Below are positions 34,946 through 43,843 of a stretch of 64,000 bases of DNA, one piece after another. A model generated the notes under the pieces. The model worked only from the letters and a program-made list of their open reading frames with translations, searched no databases and had not been told where the DNA came from. The position numbers and the translations under genes are program-made. Source of the stretch: Phormidium tenue FACHB-886 (GTDB lineage Bacteria; Cyanobacteriota; Cyanobacteriia; Elainellales; Elainellaceae); assembly GCF_014764505.1 (NCBI RefSeq), contig NZ_JACXWX010000009.1:124001-188000 (forward strand). Reading direction: 5' to 3'. Every line of letters starts with the position of its first letter. Position 1 is the first letter of the stretch.

Positions 34946-35242
34946 CACTCGCTTAAGCACTCAACTTCTCTTTACAGTTTGTCAGTCCTACACTTCCACC
35001 TAGCATGACCGGAAATTTGTTTAGATGCTTCATTGTATAGTGCGCGCTTAGTGCAAGCCAGAAAACCTTGATTAGCTGAGGTATGGGGAACTAATTGTCA
35101 GGTTACCCTATCGTTTAAAAGTGCCTCTAGCGATCGGCTCTCCCAGTTTAGGAATTGCCGCCCCTGATCTTTAGCCAAACCAACTAGGTAAACGGCTGGG
35201 TAAACTGATAAGACAGCCACTGAATACAAGGAAAAGGAAACG

Positions 35243-35380
35243 ATGAACCGGGCTTGGAAACGAATAGGTTGGATGATACTAGGAATTGCGGTTAGCGTTG
35301 TAATTATCACCCAGCCGCCGCTTAGCGCAGAAGTAACATCTGTAGTGTCCAACGGGAACTGGTGCGCTTGGATACATTAA
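35243..35380 (+). CDS. short signal-peptide ORF, 45 aa
   Basis: This 45-codon ORF has a strong ribosome site (AAGGAAACG before the ATG). Residues 1-29 look like a signal peptide: basic MNRAWKR, hydrophobic WMILGIAVSVVIIT, then PPLSA. That would leave a 16-residue peptide ending NGNWCAWIH with one Cys. It could be a genuine small secreted peptide or the surviving N-terminus of a truncated exported protein. The decayed transposase next to it favours truncation. The pta gene starts 96 bases after its stop. Confidence 0.4.
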   Translation: MNRAWKRIGWMILGIAVSVVIITQPPLSAEVTSVVSNGNWCAWIH

Positions 35381-35476
35381 GCAACACGCTCGTTAGCCGT
35401 CGATGTGCGATTGTTAACTGCGGATTACCCCTGCCGTCTACTACAATGCAGCAGAGTAATTCCAGAGGCGAGTCAG

Positions 35477-37570
35477 ATGTCAGGCAATCTTTACATCGCG
35501 GCGATCGAGTCTGGCAGCGGCAAGTCATTGGTGCTGCTGGGCTTGATGGAGCTGCTTTCCAAGCGAATCGGCAAAGTTGGTTTTTTTCGTCCGGTGATTC
35601 ATGCAGCCGACGAGCCAGATAACGACATTGCCCTGATCCGCAGCCGCTACCCGCTAGAGATTGACTACGATACCCAGTATGCCATAACCCGTGAGCAGGC
35701 GCGATCGCTGGTGGCCGCAGGACAGTACGACGAACTGCTAAAGCGAATCATTGAGAAGTATAAGGCGATCGAGAAACAGTGCGATTTTGTAGTTTGTGAG
35801 GGAATTGACGCGGCTGATTTGGGATCAGCTTTTGTCGATAATTTTGATACCCGAGTGGCTCATGCCTTGTCGGCTCCGGTGCTGATGGTGAGCAACGGCA
35901 AAAATAAAACGGTAGAAGCAACCATCGACACGCTCAAAACCGATCGAGAAGCTTTTTTAGAAGCCGGATGCACGATCGCCACAACCGTGGTGAATCGAGT
36001 CGATCCAAACTTAGTAGAACCACTGCGGAACCAGCTTCAACTACACTCGACAGCGGCTGATCCGATCTTCGTTTTGCCCGAAACCGCTTCACTCAGCAAG
36101 CCCACGATCGCAGAAATAACAAACGCCCTCAATGCCAAACTGGTCTATGGCGATCGTAAGTGGCTAAAGCGGGAGGTACTAAGCTTTAAGGCGGCAGCAA
36201 TGCAGGTTCCCAACTTTTTGGAGCATCTGCAGGAGGGATGTTTGGTGATTACACCAGGCGATCGGGCGGATGTGGTGTTGGGCTGTCTTGCCAGCACTTT
36301 TTCAGAAAGCTATCCCACCGTGGCAGGGTTAGTGCTGACGGGTGGCATCGAGCTGGCGCCCTCAGTCGCCACGTTGATTGAGGGATTAAATCGCCCTACT
36401 TTTCCAATTTTTAGCGTCAACACCGATACTTACGAAACCACAACACAGGTGAATCTGGTACAGGCGGTGATTGCGCCAGATAACGATCGCAAAATTGCTG
36501 CAGCGCTGGGTCTATTCGAGTCCAACATTGAGACAGGCAAGATCGAAGCGCAAATTTCGGTGTCGCGTCCAGATCATTTAACTCCGTTGATGTTTGAGTA
36601 TGAGCTGATCGAACGCGCCAGAGCTAATAAGCAGCACATTGTTCTGCCAGAAGGAGAGGATGAGCGCATCCTGAGAGCAGCAGAAATCCTATTGCAGCGC
36701 GGCGTGGTGGATCTAACACTGCTGGGCAACGAACAGGCGATCCGCGAACAGATTGCCGCCTTAGGATTGACCCTTGACGGCATTCCCATCCTTGACCCGC
36801 TGCGATCGGACTGGCACGCCGACTATGCTGCCACCTACTACGAGCTACGAAAACACAAAGGCATCACCGAAGAGTTTGCTCAAGACCAACTGCACGATGT
36901 GAGCTACTTCGGGACGATGATGGTTTACAAAGGTGCGGCAGACGGCATGGTTTCTGGAGCGCTTCACACCACCGCGCATACAATTCGCCCCGCCCTAGAA
37001 TTCATCCGCACTCAGCCCAATTGCTCGATCGTCTCCAGCGTCTTCCTGATGGGCTTAGACGATCGCATCTTGGTGTATGGCGACTGCGCCGTTAATCCAA
37101 ATCCTGACCCGCAGCAGCTTGCCGATATTGCGATTAGCTCTGCCGCCACAGCGGAAATGTTTGGCATTAAACCTTTGGTGGCAATGCTGTCCTACTCCAC
37201 AGGGGAATCGGGCAGAGGTGAAGATGTAGACAAGGTGAAAGCGGCAACCGACCTTGCCCGCCACCAGCGTCCCGATCTGCAAATCGAAGGGCCGATCCAG
37301 TACGATGCGGCGATCGACGAAAGCGTTGCAAAAACCAAGCTACCCAACAGCAGCGTCGCCGGACATGCCACCGTGTTTATCTTCCCCGATCTCAACACGG
37401 GCAACAACACCTACAAAGCCGTACAGCGATCGGCAAATGCAGTGGCGATCGGTCCAATTCTGCAAGGCTTACGCAAGCCCGTGAACGATTTGAGTCGTGG
37501 CTGCACGGTAACAGATATTGTGAATACGGTGGCTATTACTGCTATCCAGGCACAGGCGGTTCAAGGGTAG
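35477..37570 (+). CDS. pta: phosphate acetyltransferase, DRTGG-containing long form
   Basis: A 697-residue Pta that converts acetyl-CoA and phosphate to acetyl phosphate in overflow and fermentative metabolism. The N-terminal ~210 residues are a P-loop BioD-like domain (YIAAIESGSGKSLVLLGL, EGIDAADLGSAF). A DRTGG domain (VITPGDRADVVLGCLAS, LVLTGGIELAPSV) follows. The C-terminal ~330 residues are the PTA catalytic domain (MFEYELIERARANKQHIVLPEGEDERILRAAEIL, VSGALHTTAHTIRPALEFI, AMLSYSTGESGRG, GPIQYDAAID, IFPDLNTGNNTYKAVQR). I choose the ATG at 35477 because homology starts there. No ackA is in the window. The 3' end overlaps the convergent GNAT gene by 10 bases. Confidence 0.94.
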   Translation: MSGNLYIAAIESGSGKSLVLLGLMELLSKRIGKVGFFRPVIHAADEPDNDIALIRSRYPLEIDYDTQYAITREQARSLVAAGQYDELLKRIIEKYKAIEKQCDFVVCEGIDAADLGSAFVDNFDTRVAHALSAPVLMVSNGKNKTVEATIDTLKTDREAFLEAGCTIATTVVNRVDPNLVEPLRNQLQLHSTAADPIFVLPETASLSKPTIAEITNALNAKLVYGDRKWLKREVLSFKAAAMQVPNFLEHLQEGCLVITPGDRADVVLGCLASTFSESYPTVAGLVLTGGIELAPSVATLIEGLNRPTFPIFSVNTDTYETTTQVNLVQAVIAPDNDRKIAAALGLFESNIETGKIEAQISVSRPDHLTPLMFEYELIERARANKQHIVLPEGEDERILRAAEILLQRGVVDLTLLGNEQAIREQIAALGLTLDGIPILDPLRSDWHADYAATYYELRKHKGITEEFAQDQLHDVSYFGTMMVYKGAADGMVSGALHTTAHTIRPALEFIRTQPNCSIVSSVFLMGLDDRILVYGDCAVNPNPDPQQLADIAISSAATAEMFGIKPLVAMLSYSTGESGRGEDVDKVKAATDLARHQRPDLQIEGPIQYDAAIDESVAKTKLPNSSVAGHATVFIFPDLNTGNNTYKAVQRSANAVAIGPILQGLRKPVNDLSRGCTVTDIVNTVAITAIQAQAVQG

Positions 37571-38028
37571 TAGGCTGGATCGCTAAGCAGTAGATGATGC
37601 GTTGTATGGACCCAGTTGGGCTCAGTTTGAAACCCTAAGCTGCGATAGAAGCGATCGGCAACGGCAGTATCAGTTCGCAGGGTTAGGAGCCGATGGTGTG
37701 GTCTGGCTGCTTGAATAATTTGACAGACCAACTGCCGCCCAATGCCCTGCCGCCGCCAAGCCGTTGCGATATATAAGTGCCGCAGCCTTCCAATGTGTGG
37801 ATCGCAGAAGTAGGGGTCTTGGTTTAGCCCACCTACGCCGATTGCTTTGCTTTGGGCTGAGGCAAGAAACAGCACTTCCCCGGGTTGATCGAAGCAATTT
37901 AATCGATCGTTATACTCCTGAATCAATCTTTGAACAAGCCGGAATCCTTGAGACAGGCTCTCTTCAAGCAGGTGAGCCAGCATCCCTTCATCCAGTGCTG
38001 ATATAGGACTGATTTCAACTTGATCCAT
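37561..38028 (-). CDS. GNAT-family N-acetyltransferase
   Basis: A 155-residue GNAT protein. The acetyl-CoA-binding motif A is LYIATAWRRQGIGRQLVCQIIQAA (pattern R/QxxGxG), preceded by the beta-strand AIGVGGLNQDPYFCDPHIGRLRHL. It closes with LTLRTDTAVADRFYRSLGFQTEP. It probably acetylates an amino group on a small molecule or protein; the substrate is unknown. It is convergent with pta, and the last 10 bases of the two genes overlap. Confidence 0.92.
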   Translation of the reverse strand: MDQVEISPISALDEGMLAHLLEESLSQGFRLVQRLIQEYNDRLNCFDQPGEVLFLASAQSKAIGVGGLNQDPYFCDPHIGRLRHLYIATAWRRQGIGRQLVCQIIQAARPHHRLLTLRTDTAVADRFYRSLGFQTEPNWVHTTHHLLLSDPAYYP

Positions 38029-38099
38029 ACTTGAAATAGTAGCCTCACCAATGGGGCAAGCCCAACTTAATCTATGCGCAATCTTGCGATCGCCAGCTC

Positions 38100-38525
38100 A
38101 TGAACCAGTTGATGCTTAAGCAATTTTTTGGGAGTCTGTGGGACAGCCTGACGCAGCCGATTCAAGATTGGCTGCTTGCCCATCCCTATGGCAACTGGCT
38201 TTTAATGCACCCGCTATGGGCGATCGGGCTGGTGTTGATTGTGCTGCTGCTGCTGTCGGGGCTGTTTGGGGCGATCGCCCAGCTCACTCAGCGTCTTTGG
38301 ATCGCGTTGCTGCAGTTCCCAGTGTTGCTAACTCGCTGGATTTTTGTGGGCACGTTTCAGCTAGGTAGGGCGATCTTTCAGCTAAAGCCTGCTCCAGCAC
38401 CTACTGCAGATACACAGCAGCAGCGTTTGGCAGAAATTCTCGATCGGCTGGAGGTTTTGAAGCAGGAGCAGGATGAGCTATTGCAGGAAGTGAAGCAGAT
38501 TTTAGCGGTGAAGGAGATCGTGTAA
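38100..38525 (+). CDS. membrane protein with C-terminal coiled coil, unknown function
   Basis: A 141-residue protein. A hydrophobic helix lies near residues 40-65 (LWAIGLVLIVLLLLSGLFGAIAQL). A second amphipathic hydrophobic stretch is at 68-95 (WIALLQFPVLLTRWIFVGTFQL). A C-terminal coiled coil spans ~108-138 (RLAEILDRLEVLKQEQDELLQEVKQIL). I know similar cyanobacterial hypothetical proteins but no function. It is isolated between GNAT and wrbA. Confidence 0.7.
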   Translation: MNQLMLKQFFGSLWDSLTQPIQDWLLAHPYGNWLLMHPLWAIGLVLIVLLLLSGLFGAIAQLTQRLWIALLQFPVLLTRWIFVGTFQLGRAIFQLKPAPAPTADTQQQRLAEILDRLEVLKQEQDELLQEVKQILAVKEIV

Positions 38526-38669
38526 GGGCGCTGTGTGCCCTTGGCTGAGAAGCGCCACGGCAGAGAGCCTCAAGCCTGTGATGCTTAGATCGAGCATGTT
38601 CGAGGTTAGATTGCTGCCTCATCAGCAGCAATCAACGGTTAAGGAAAGCAAAGTGTCAAAGTTTGGCAA

Positions 38670-39236
38670 TTAAAGCTTGGCAAAGAGCTGCTTTCCTTTC
38701 AGTTCAGCCGCCACTCTTGTAACATTTGCACCATGGTGTTTGGCAGCTTCGGTGCGTTCATCGGGGAGCCCCGTAGGCGTACCGTCCTCAGCATGAGCGC
38801 GCCCATACGGTGCCCACTGTAACCCCCCTTGTGGGTATCCAGGTGTGTTTTTAGGCAACGGGACGATAACCATCCCCAGTTCAGCGAAGTTGTTTAGCAA
38901 TGCCACCATTGTGACTTCGCAACCGCCACCCGCACTTCCGAACCCACCGCCCGAAGCAAACACAGCACCGACTTTTCCAACCATGCTGTCTTGCATCCAC
39001 AGTCCACCGCAAACTTCATCGATGAATTTTTTAACTCGCCAGTCTGGGCTGCCCATGTGCACCGGAGAACCCACAATTACAGCATCGCTAGACACCATAT
39101 CTTCAGGAGTCACCTCTCCAGCAGTTTTAACGATTACTTCGCTACTAGGAACAGACTGAGCGCCGGATGCGATCGCCTCTGCCATCTTTTTCGTACTGCC
39201 GTAGCTCGTCTCGTAAATGACCAATACCTTAACCAT
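38670..39236 (-). CDS. wrbA: WrbA-type NAD(P)H:quinone oxidoreductase
   Basis: A 188-residue flavodoxin-fold protein. The FMN phosphate loop is YETSYGSTKKMAEAI at residues ~8-22. The isoalloxazine contacts are GSPVHMGSPDW and FASGGGFGSAGGGCEVTMVALLNNFAELGMVIV, with the WrbA-type insert NTPGYPQGGLQWAPYGRAHA. WrbA proteins are tetrameric FMN enzymes reducing quinones by two electrons, protecting against semiquinone formation. The start is ATG 39236. An A/T-rich 461-base region precedes it. Confidence 0.9.
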   Translation of the reverse strand: MVKVLVIYETSYGSTKKMAEAIASGAQSVPSSEVIVKTAGEVTPEDMVSSDAVIVGSPVHMGSPDWRVKKFIDEVCGGLWMQDSMVGKVGAVFASGGGFGSAGGGCEVTMVALLNNFAELGMVIVPLPKNTPGYPQGGLQWAPYGRAHAEDGTPTGLPDERTEAAKHHGANVTRVAAELKGKQLFAKL

Positions 39237-39697
39237 GTTGGGAAGTTGAAAGAAAATAGCTTTGCTAAAAATTTACCGCACGAGTTCTGTAAAAGTAATT
39301 GACGTAAGGTTCATTTAATACTGCTTCTGATATTGCAGTAACTAAACAAAAATCTTACCTGCATATTCATAGATCGCTGAATTCTAGAAGACGGTGTTTT
39401 TGGCTGCTTTATGACTCCGCTGGCAGCTGAGATCCAATAAAGGCGGACTCACTGAGTCTATGCATAACAACAAAAAGTCAAGGTAATTGTGATTTTTAAA
39501 CCGGCTGAACTGTTTTAGGATTCTTTTTGATATACCAGCTATTAACGAGAGCAAAGATAGGGGTTACATCCTATCGAACTCACTTGTGATAATTTTGAAA
39601 TTCGATTAGCGTGTGAACTACCTCGAAATTTTTAGTTTGTTGGTGCAACAACACTGTCATCAAATTAAAAACTCACAGATGCATTAAGGAAGTCACT
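39237..39697. other. intergenic promoter region, no gene seen
   Basis: A 461-base A/T-rich gap lies between the divergent wrbA and aldo/keto reductase remnant. It should hold both promoters. No small ORF with a ribosome site, hairpin or recognisable operator was found. Confidence 0.35.
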
Positions 39698-40271
39698 ATG
39701 CCAATCCAAGAACAAAGCACAATGCAAACGAAACTATTGGGAAACTCTGACCTCCACATCACCCCAATAGGCTATGGAGCTTGGGCGATCGGCGGTGGAG
39801 ATTGGGAATTTGGTTGGGGTCCTCAAGAAGATCAAGATTCGATGGCTGCCATTCATCGCTCATTAGATTTAGGTGCCAATTGGATCGATACAGCAGCCGT
39901 TTACGGATTAGGACATTCCGAAGAGATTGTGGGGAGGGTGCTGAAGGAACGATCAGAGCGTCCCTATGTTTTTACCAAATGTTCGCTGATCTGGAACGAA
40001 AACCGCCAAATAGGTCGCAGCTTAAAGGCAGATTCCCTTCGTCAAGAACTATCTGAAGCTTGTTGATCTGCTGCGACAGATTGGGCAGGCACATGGGCGA
40101 TCGCCCGGAGAAACTGCCATTGCTTGGACGCTGCGCCATCCGGCAGTGACGGCGGCAATCGTGGGAGGACGCAACGCCAAACAGGTTGAAGGAACGATCG
40201 GCGCGGCTGAATTTCGCCTTAGCAAAGACGAGTTACAGCAAATAGATACATTTCTGCGGGAGCATCCCTAA
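39698..40271 (+). pseudogene. aldo/keto reductase with internal deletion and frameshift
   Basis: The N-terminal 120 residues are intact AKR sequence: LGNSDLHITPIGYGAWAIGG, MAAIHRSLDLGANWIDTAAVYGLGHSEEIVG with catalytic Asp and Tyr, and YVFTKC. Translation stops at 40066. From 40053 a different frame gives the normal AKR C-terminus (KLVDLLRQIGQAHG, GETAIAWTLRHPAVTAAIVGGRNAKQVEG) to TAA at 40269. About 140 residues of the usual ~325 are missing between the two parts, including the catalytic Lys/His region. Both ends are well preserved, so the deletion is probably recent. The ribosome site AAGGAAGTC before the first ATG is intact. It could not make a working enzyme. Confidence 0.85.
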
Positions 40272-40287
40272 CGGAGATGGACTAAAA

Positions 40288-40315
40288 GCGCCCTGTCATC
40301 GTAACAACAGGGCGC
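40288..40315 (-). terminator. terminator for the 54-aa minus-strand ORF
   Basis: Arms GCGCCCTGT (40288-40296) and ACAGGGCGC (40307-40315) form a 9-bp stem; on the minus strand TTTT follows. It lies 21 bases beyond the stop of the small ORF. Confidence 0.7.
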
Positions 40316-40336
40316 GGAAGAGCTTATGCCTGAGAT

Positions 40337-40501
40337 TTATGTTTTTAGAGAGTCTTTGTTTGAAGCTGGGGAATTGTATGGCGTTGATTGAGTAGGGGAG
40401 CCAGAGTCTTCTGACTTAGCAGGTCTTGGTTCTGGCTGCTTGGGAGGACGGGGAGAACTAGGAAAAGAGATCCGATCGGGTTCGGGCTGTTCAGAAGTCA
40501 T
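40337..40501 (-). CDS. small Pro/Ser-rich hypothetical protein, 54 aa
   Basis: This 54-residue ORF runs from the ATG at 40501 with a good ribosome site (AGGAGACATGTA before ATG) and is followed by a proper terminator hairpin. The product is disordered-looking: MTSEQPEPDRISFPSSPRPP, then more Pro, Ser, Lys and acidic residues. It has no hydrophobic segment. No family is recognised. The translation signal plus the terminator make it more likely than chance. Confidence 0.5.
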   Translation of the reverse strand: MTSEQPEPDRISFPSSPRPPKQPEPRPAKSEDSGSPTQSTPYNSPASNKDSLKT

Positions 40502-40717
40502 TACATGTCTCCTAAATTTGTTTGGTAAAGAATTTAATTTTGCTTAATCACAAGAGAATCTTGTACCCAGAGTAGAATGTTCGATCGGTCTCTACCTTAG
40601 CCTTTTGATAGATCCAGCCTCTTGAACTATTAACTTTTCAGGTATACAGCAAACTTGCTTCAGTTAAAGATCGCCGCTCTTGCACCGCTTGTATAAGAAT
40701 CACGGTGAATACAGAAG

Positions 40718-40743
40718 GCTTTTGTTGGTGTGCCAACAAAAGC
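40718..40743 (-). terminator. hairpin after glgP
   Basis: Arms GCTTTTGTTGG (40718-40728) and CCAACAAAAGC (40733-40743) give an 11-bp stem with a 4-base loop, 23 bases beyond the glgP stop. There is no long T run. Confidence 0.6.
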
Positions 40744-40765
40744 TTCGTACTGTCCACAGCCGTAG

Positions 40766-43324
40766 CTATTGGTCAGTATCTTCTAGCTCGATCGGAACAG
40801 GATGAACTTGCCAAATATCTTGAGAATACTCGTGAATCGTTCGATCGCCTGAGAAATATCCCATCCGCGCTGCGCTGAGAATGGATTTGCGCGTCCAGCT
40901 TTCTTGATCGCGGTAGACATGGCTGACCTGCTTCTGGCAATCAATGTATGCCTGATAATCTGCCAGCAGCAGATATTCATCTCGGTACAGCAGCGAATCC
41001 ACCAGTGGCTTGAACAGAGATTGATCGCCGTTCGAGAAATAACCCGATGCGATTAGGTTGATCGCTTCCTTTAAAGCAAGGTTTTCATTGTAGTAATCAA
41101 TCGGACGATACCCCTGATTTTTAACCTGCATTACCTGTTCAGCCGATAGCCCAAACAGAAAGAAGTTCTCTGCCCCAATGGCATCTCGAATTTCGATGTT
41201 TGCACCGTCTAAGGTGCCGATCGTGAGTGCACCATTCATAGCAAACTTCATGTTGCTTGTGCCGGATGCTTCTTTGCCAGCGGTTGAAATCTGCTCGGAT
41301 AGATCGGCTGCGGGGTAAAGCCGCTGTGCCATTGACACACCATAGTTGGGTAGAAAAACAACTTTGAGACGATCGCCCATTGCCGGATCTTGGTTAACTA
41401 CCGACGCCACTGCGTTAATCAGCTTGATCATCAGTTTTGCCATAGCATATCCGGGGGCAGCTTTTCCGGCAAAAATCACCGTTCGCGGTACTATTTCGAT
41501 CTCTGGGTGCTGCCGTAAATAATTATATAAAGTAATCACATGCAGCACGTTTAGATGCTGGCGTTTGTATTCGTGAAAGCGCTTCACCTGGATATCAAAC
41601 AGAGAATTTGAATTTACTGAAATTCCAGTAGTCTGCAGAATGAATTCTGCTAAATCCTGCTTATTGTCCTGTTTGATTTGCTGCCAATCTTGCCGAAATT
41701 CTGGATCATCAACCCAAGCTTCCAATTGCTTAATCTGATCCAGGTTTTTAATCCAACCTTTGCCAATTTTGTTGCTAATCAGCAGTGCTAGCTTAGGATT
41801 TCCTAAGAGAATCCAGCGGCGATGCGTCACACCGTTGGTTTTGTTGTTAAATCTCTCGGGGAACAGCTCATAAAAGTCGTGAAAGAGCTGCTGTTTGATC
41901 GACTCAGTATGCAGGGCAGCAACCCCGTTAATAGAGTGGCTGCCAACACAGGCAAGATTGCCCATGCGGATTTTCTTTTCTGCGCCTTCTTCAATTAATG
42001 AAAGACGAGCAATGCGATCGCCATCAGCGGGATACTGAATACGGATTTCATCTAAAAACCGTCGATTGATCTCAAAGATAATCTCTAGGTGACGGGGCAG
42101 CAGCCGACCAAATAAATTCATTCCCCAGCGTTCCAAGGCTTCTGGCAGAATGGTGTGATTGGTGAAGGCAAAGGTGCGCTGCGTGATCTCCCAGGCTTTT
42201 TCCCAGCAGAACTGATGCACATCTACTAATAAGCGCATCAGCTCTGCAATGCCGATCGCCGGATGCGTATCGTTAATTTGGATCGCCACTTTGTTGGGAA
42301 AGGCATCAAACGATTGATGTTGCCTGAGATACGTCCGAATAATATCTTGCAAAGAGCAAGACACAAAGAAGTACTGTTGCTCTAACCTTAGCTGTTTGCC
42401 TTGTTCGTTGTTGTCATTTGGATATAATACCTTGGTGATATTTTCTGAATAAGTTTTATCGGCAACTGCATTGGTGTAGTCGCCGTTGTTGAAAATTTGG
42501 AAGTTGAAGTCGTCGCTGGCTCTTGCGCTCCACAGGCGCAGCGTATTAACGGTGTTGCTGCTGTAGCCGGAAACTGGAATATCGTAAGGGATTCCTAATA
42601 CAGTTCGGGCGGGTATCCAACGAATTTGGTAGCGACCGTTTTCATCTGTGTAAGACTCGGTATACCCACCCAGTTTTACTTCAACTGTGTAGTCAGGGCG
42701 TGCTATTTCCCAGGGGTTGCCAAACCGTAGCCACCGATCGGGTTTTTCGATCTGCCAGCCGTCCTGGATACCCTGCTGGAAAATGCCAAACTCATAGCGA
42801 ATTCCGTAGCCAATTGCTGGAATTTCTAGCGTGGAGAGGCAGTCTAAGAAACAAGCGGCTAACCGTCCTAAGCCACCATTTCCTAAGCCGGGTTCATCTT
42901 CCTGCTCTAAAACATCGCGCAGGTTAAATCCAAACTCTTGCATGATCTGCCCGGCTGTTTCAAACAGACCTACGTTGATCAAATTTTTGCCAAGCTGTCG
43001 CCCAATAAGATACTCTGCGGAGAAATAGCAGACGACCTTTACATCTGGTTTTAAGTAGGCTTGCTCGGCGGTTTTGAGCCAGCGCTGCAGTAGCCGATCG
43101 CGGACTGTATACGCGAGTGCCATGTAGTAGTCATACGCCTGCGCCCAGTTTTGATTTTTGGCTAGTAGATAGTACAAGTTGTCTAGAATCGCTCGTTTTA
43201 GCGTTTCTCTATCCATGCCGGTGCGATCGTCTTGTATCTGCACTTGAGCTGGCTGAGTGCGATGGGCAAAGGTTGCAAGCTGGGGTGTGCAGATTTGATC
43301 GGATTCCAAACGGGCGGTATTCAT
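40766..43324 (-). CDS. glgP: glycogen phosphorylase
   Basis: An 852-residue GT35 enzyme that releases glucose-1-phosphate from glycogen by phosphorolysis. Key blocks are YFSAEYLIGRQLGKNLINVG, the DEPGLGNGGLGRLAACFLDCLSTL region, and YGIRYEFGIFQQ. The active-site RFHEYKRQHLNVLHVI and the PLP-lysine segment STAGKEASGTSNMKFAMNG with LTIGTLDGANIEI follow. Length equals the bacterial norm. The N-terminal regulatory phosphoserine region of animal enzymes is absent. The start is ATG 43324. It is monocistronic with a hairpin at its end. The PHKA-like protein at 15806 raises the question of a regulatory link, which is speculative. Confidence 0.96.
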   Translation of the reverse strand: MNTARLESDQICTPQLATFAHRTQPAQVQIQDDRTGMDRETLKRAILDNLYYLLAKNQNWAQAYDYYMALAYTVRDRLLQRWLKTAEQAYLKPDVKVVCYFSAEYLIGRQLGKNLINVGLFETAGQIMQEFGFNLRDVLEQEDEPGLGNGGLGRLAACFLDCLSTLEIPAIGYGIRYEFGIFQQGIQDGWQIEKPDRWLRFGNPWEIARPDYTVEVKLGGYTESYTDENGRYQIRWIPARTVLGIPYDIPVSGYSSNTVNTLRLWSARASDDFNFQIFNNGDYTNAVADKTYSENITKVLYPNDNNEQGKQLRLEQQYFFVSCSLQDIIRTYLRQHQSFDAFPNKVAIQINDTHPAIGIAELMRLLVDVHQFCWEKAWEITQRTFAFTNHTILPEALERWGMNLFGRLLPRHLEIIFEINRRFLDEIRIQYPADGDRIARLSLIEEGAEKKIRMGNLACVGSHSINGVAALHTESIKQQLFHDFYELFPERFNNKTNGVTHRRWILLGNPKLALLISNKIGKGWIKNLDQIKQLEAWVDDPEFRQDWQQIKQDNKQDLAEFILQTTGISVNSNSLFDIQVKRFHEYKRQHLNVLHVITLYNYLRQHPEIEIVPRTVIFAGKAAPGYAMAKLMIKLINAVASVVNQDPAMGDRLKVVFLPNYGVSMAQRLYPAADLSEQISTAGKEASGTSNMKFAMNGALTIGTLDGANIEIRDAIGAENFFLFGLSAEQVMQVKNQGYRPIDYYNENLALKEAINLIASGYFSNGDQSLFKPLVDSLLYRDEYLLLADYQAYIDCQKQVSHVYRDQESWTRKSILSAARMGYFSGDRTIHEYSQDIWQVHPVPIELEDTDQ

Positions 43325-43680
43325 GGATTCACCTTATGTGCAGAGGCGGGTTAAAGATTTTTCAGGCTGAGGTACTTTTCTGGTGCGTTGGGGCGAAGCG
43401 ATTGTTTTTATGCCAGCTTGATGGGTGGTTTATCTTTTTTGCTGAGGATGGTTGGGTTATTTTGTTGAGGTATGCGCTTCGCAGGATAGCAGGAGTGCTG
43501 GAATGGTTCTTCCATCGGAATAGGTGAGCTGCATTTAGGTTGATTGTGAGAATGCATACAGCTGTGGTTTAAGAAATTTGGGTGTTTGTTTCCGAGCCGT
43601 GGGGGTGTTGGGTTTCCTGAGAAGCGCGGTAAGTTTGATGAATGGGCTTGCTTAATCTGTGAAAAACAAAGCTGTGAAAG

Positions 43681-43711
43681 AAACAAAGCCGCGCTTCGCG
43701 CGGCTTTGTTT
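43681..43711. repeat. perfect 14-bp-stem GC palindrome
   Basis: The sequence AAACAAAGCCGCGC pairs with its complement around a TTC loop. An AACAAAGC motif is also duplicated just upstream (43667 and 43682). It sits beyond the ankyrin gene stop on that gene's strand, followed by A/T bases, so it may terminate that transcript. Confidence 0.6.
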
Positions 43712-43755
43712 CTTGGTTTGCGGTAGAGAATTGATTGTTCTATCGCTATAGTGAT

Positions 43756-43823
43756 ATAGCGCTACGCGCATAGGTGAGGATAAGTTCTGTGCAAAAGATT
43801 TCAATTTGAGCGCGTAGCGCGAT
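43756..43823. repeat. inverted REP-like pair GCGCTACGCGC / GCGCGTAGCGC
   Basis: GCGCTACGCGC at 43759-43769 and its exact complement at 43810-43820 face each other 40 bases apart. Each is itself partly palindromic and is flanked by TAT/ATA. A related GCGCTATGTAGCGC lies near 49607. The pattern resembles REP-type intergenic repeats. Confidence 0.55.
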
Positions 43824-43843
43824 AAAAGCTAGGAAGGTTGGGT

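Larger units (their letters stand above)
43325..43843. other. 519-base intergenic region with several palindromes
   Basis: This gap holds the glgP promoter and a palindrome-rich 3' half (43681-43823, listed separately). An ORF at 43408-43686 (minus) has no ribosome site and atypical composition, and I do not accept it. Confidence 0.5.

Noticed and set aside
43408-43686. 92-aa minus-strand ORF upstream of glgP
   Set aside because: His/Pro/Asn-rich, no ribosome site, no family similarity; it ends in the palindrome region.
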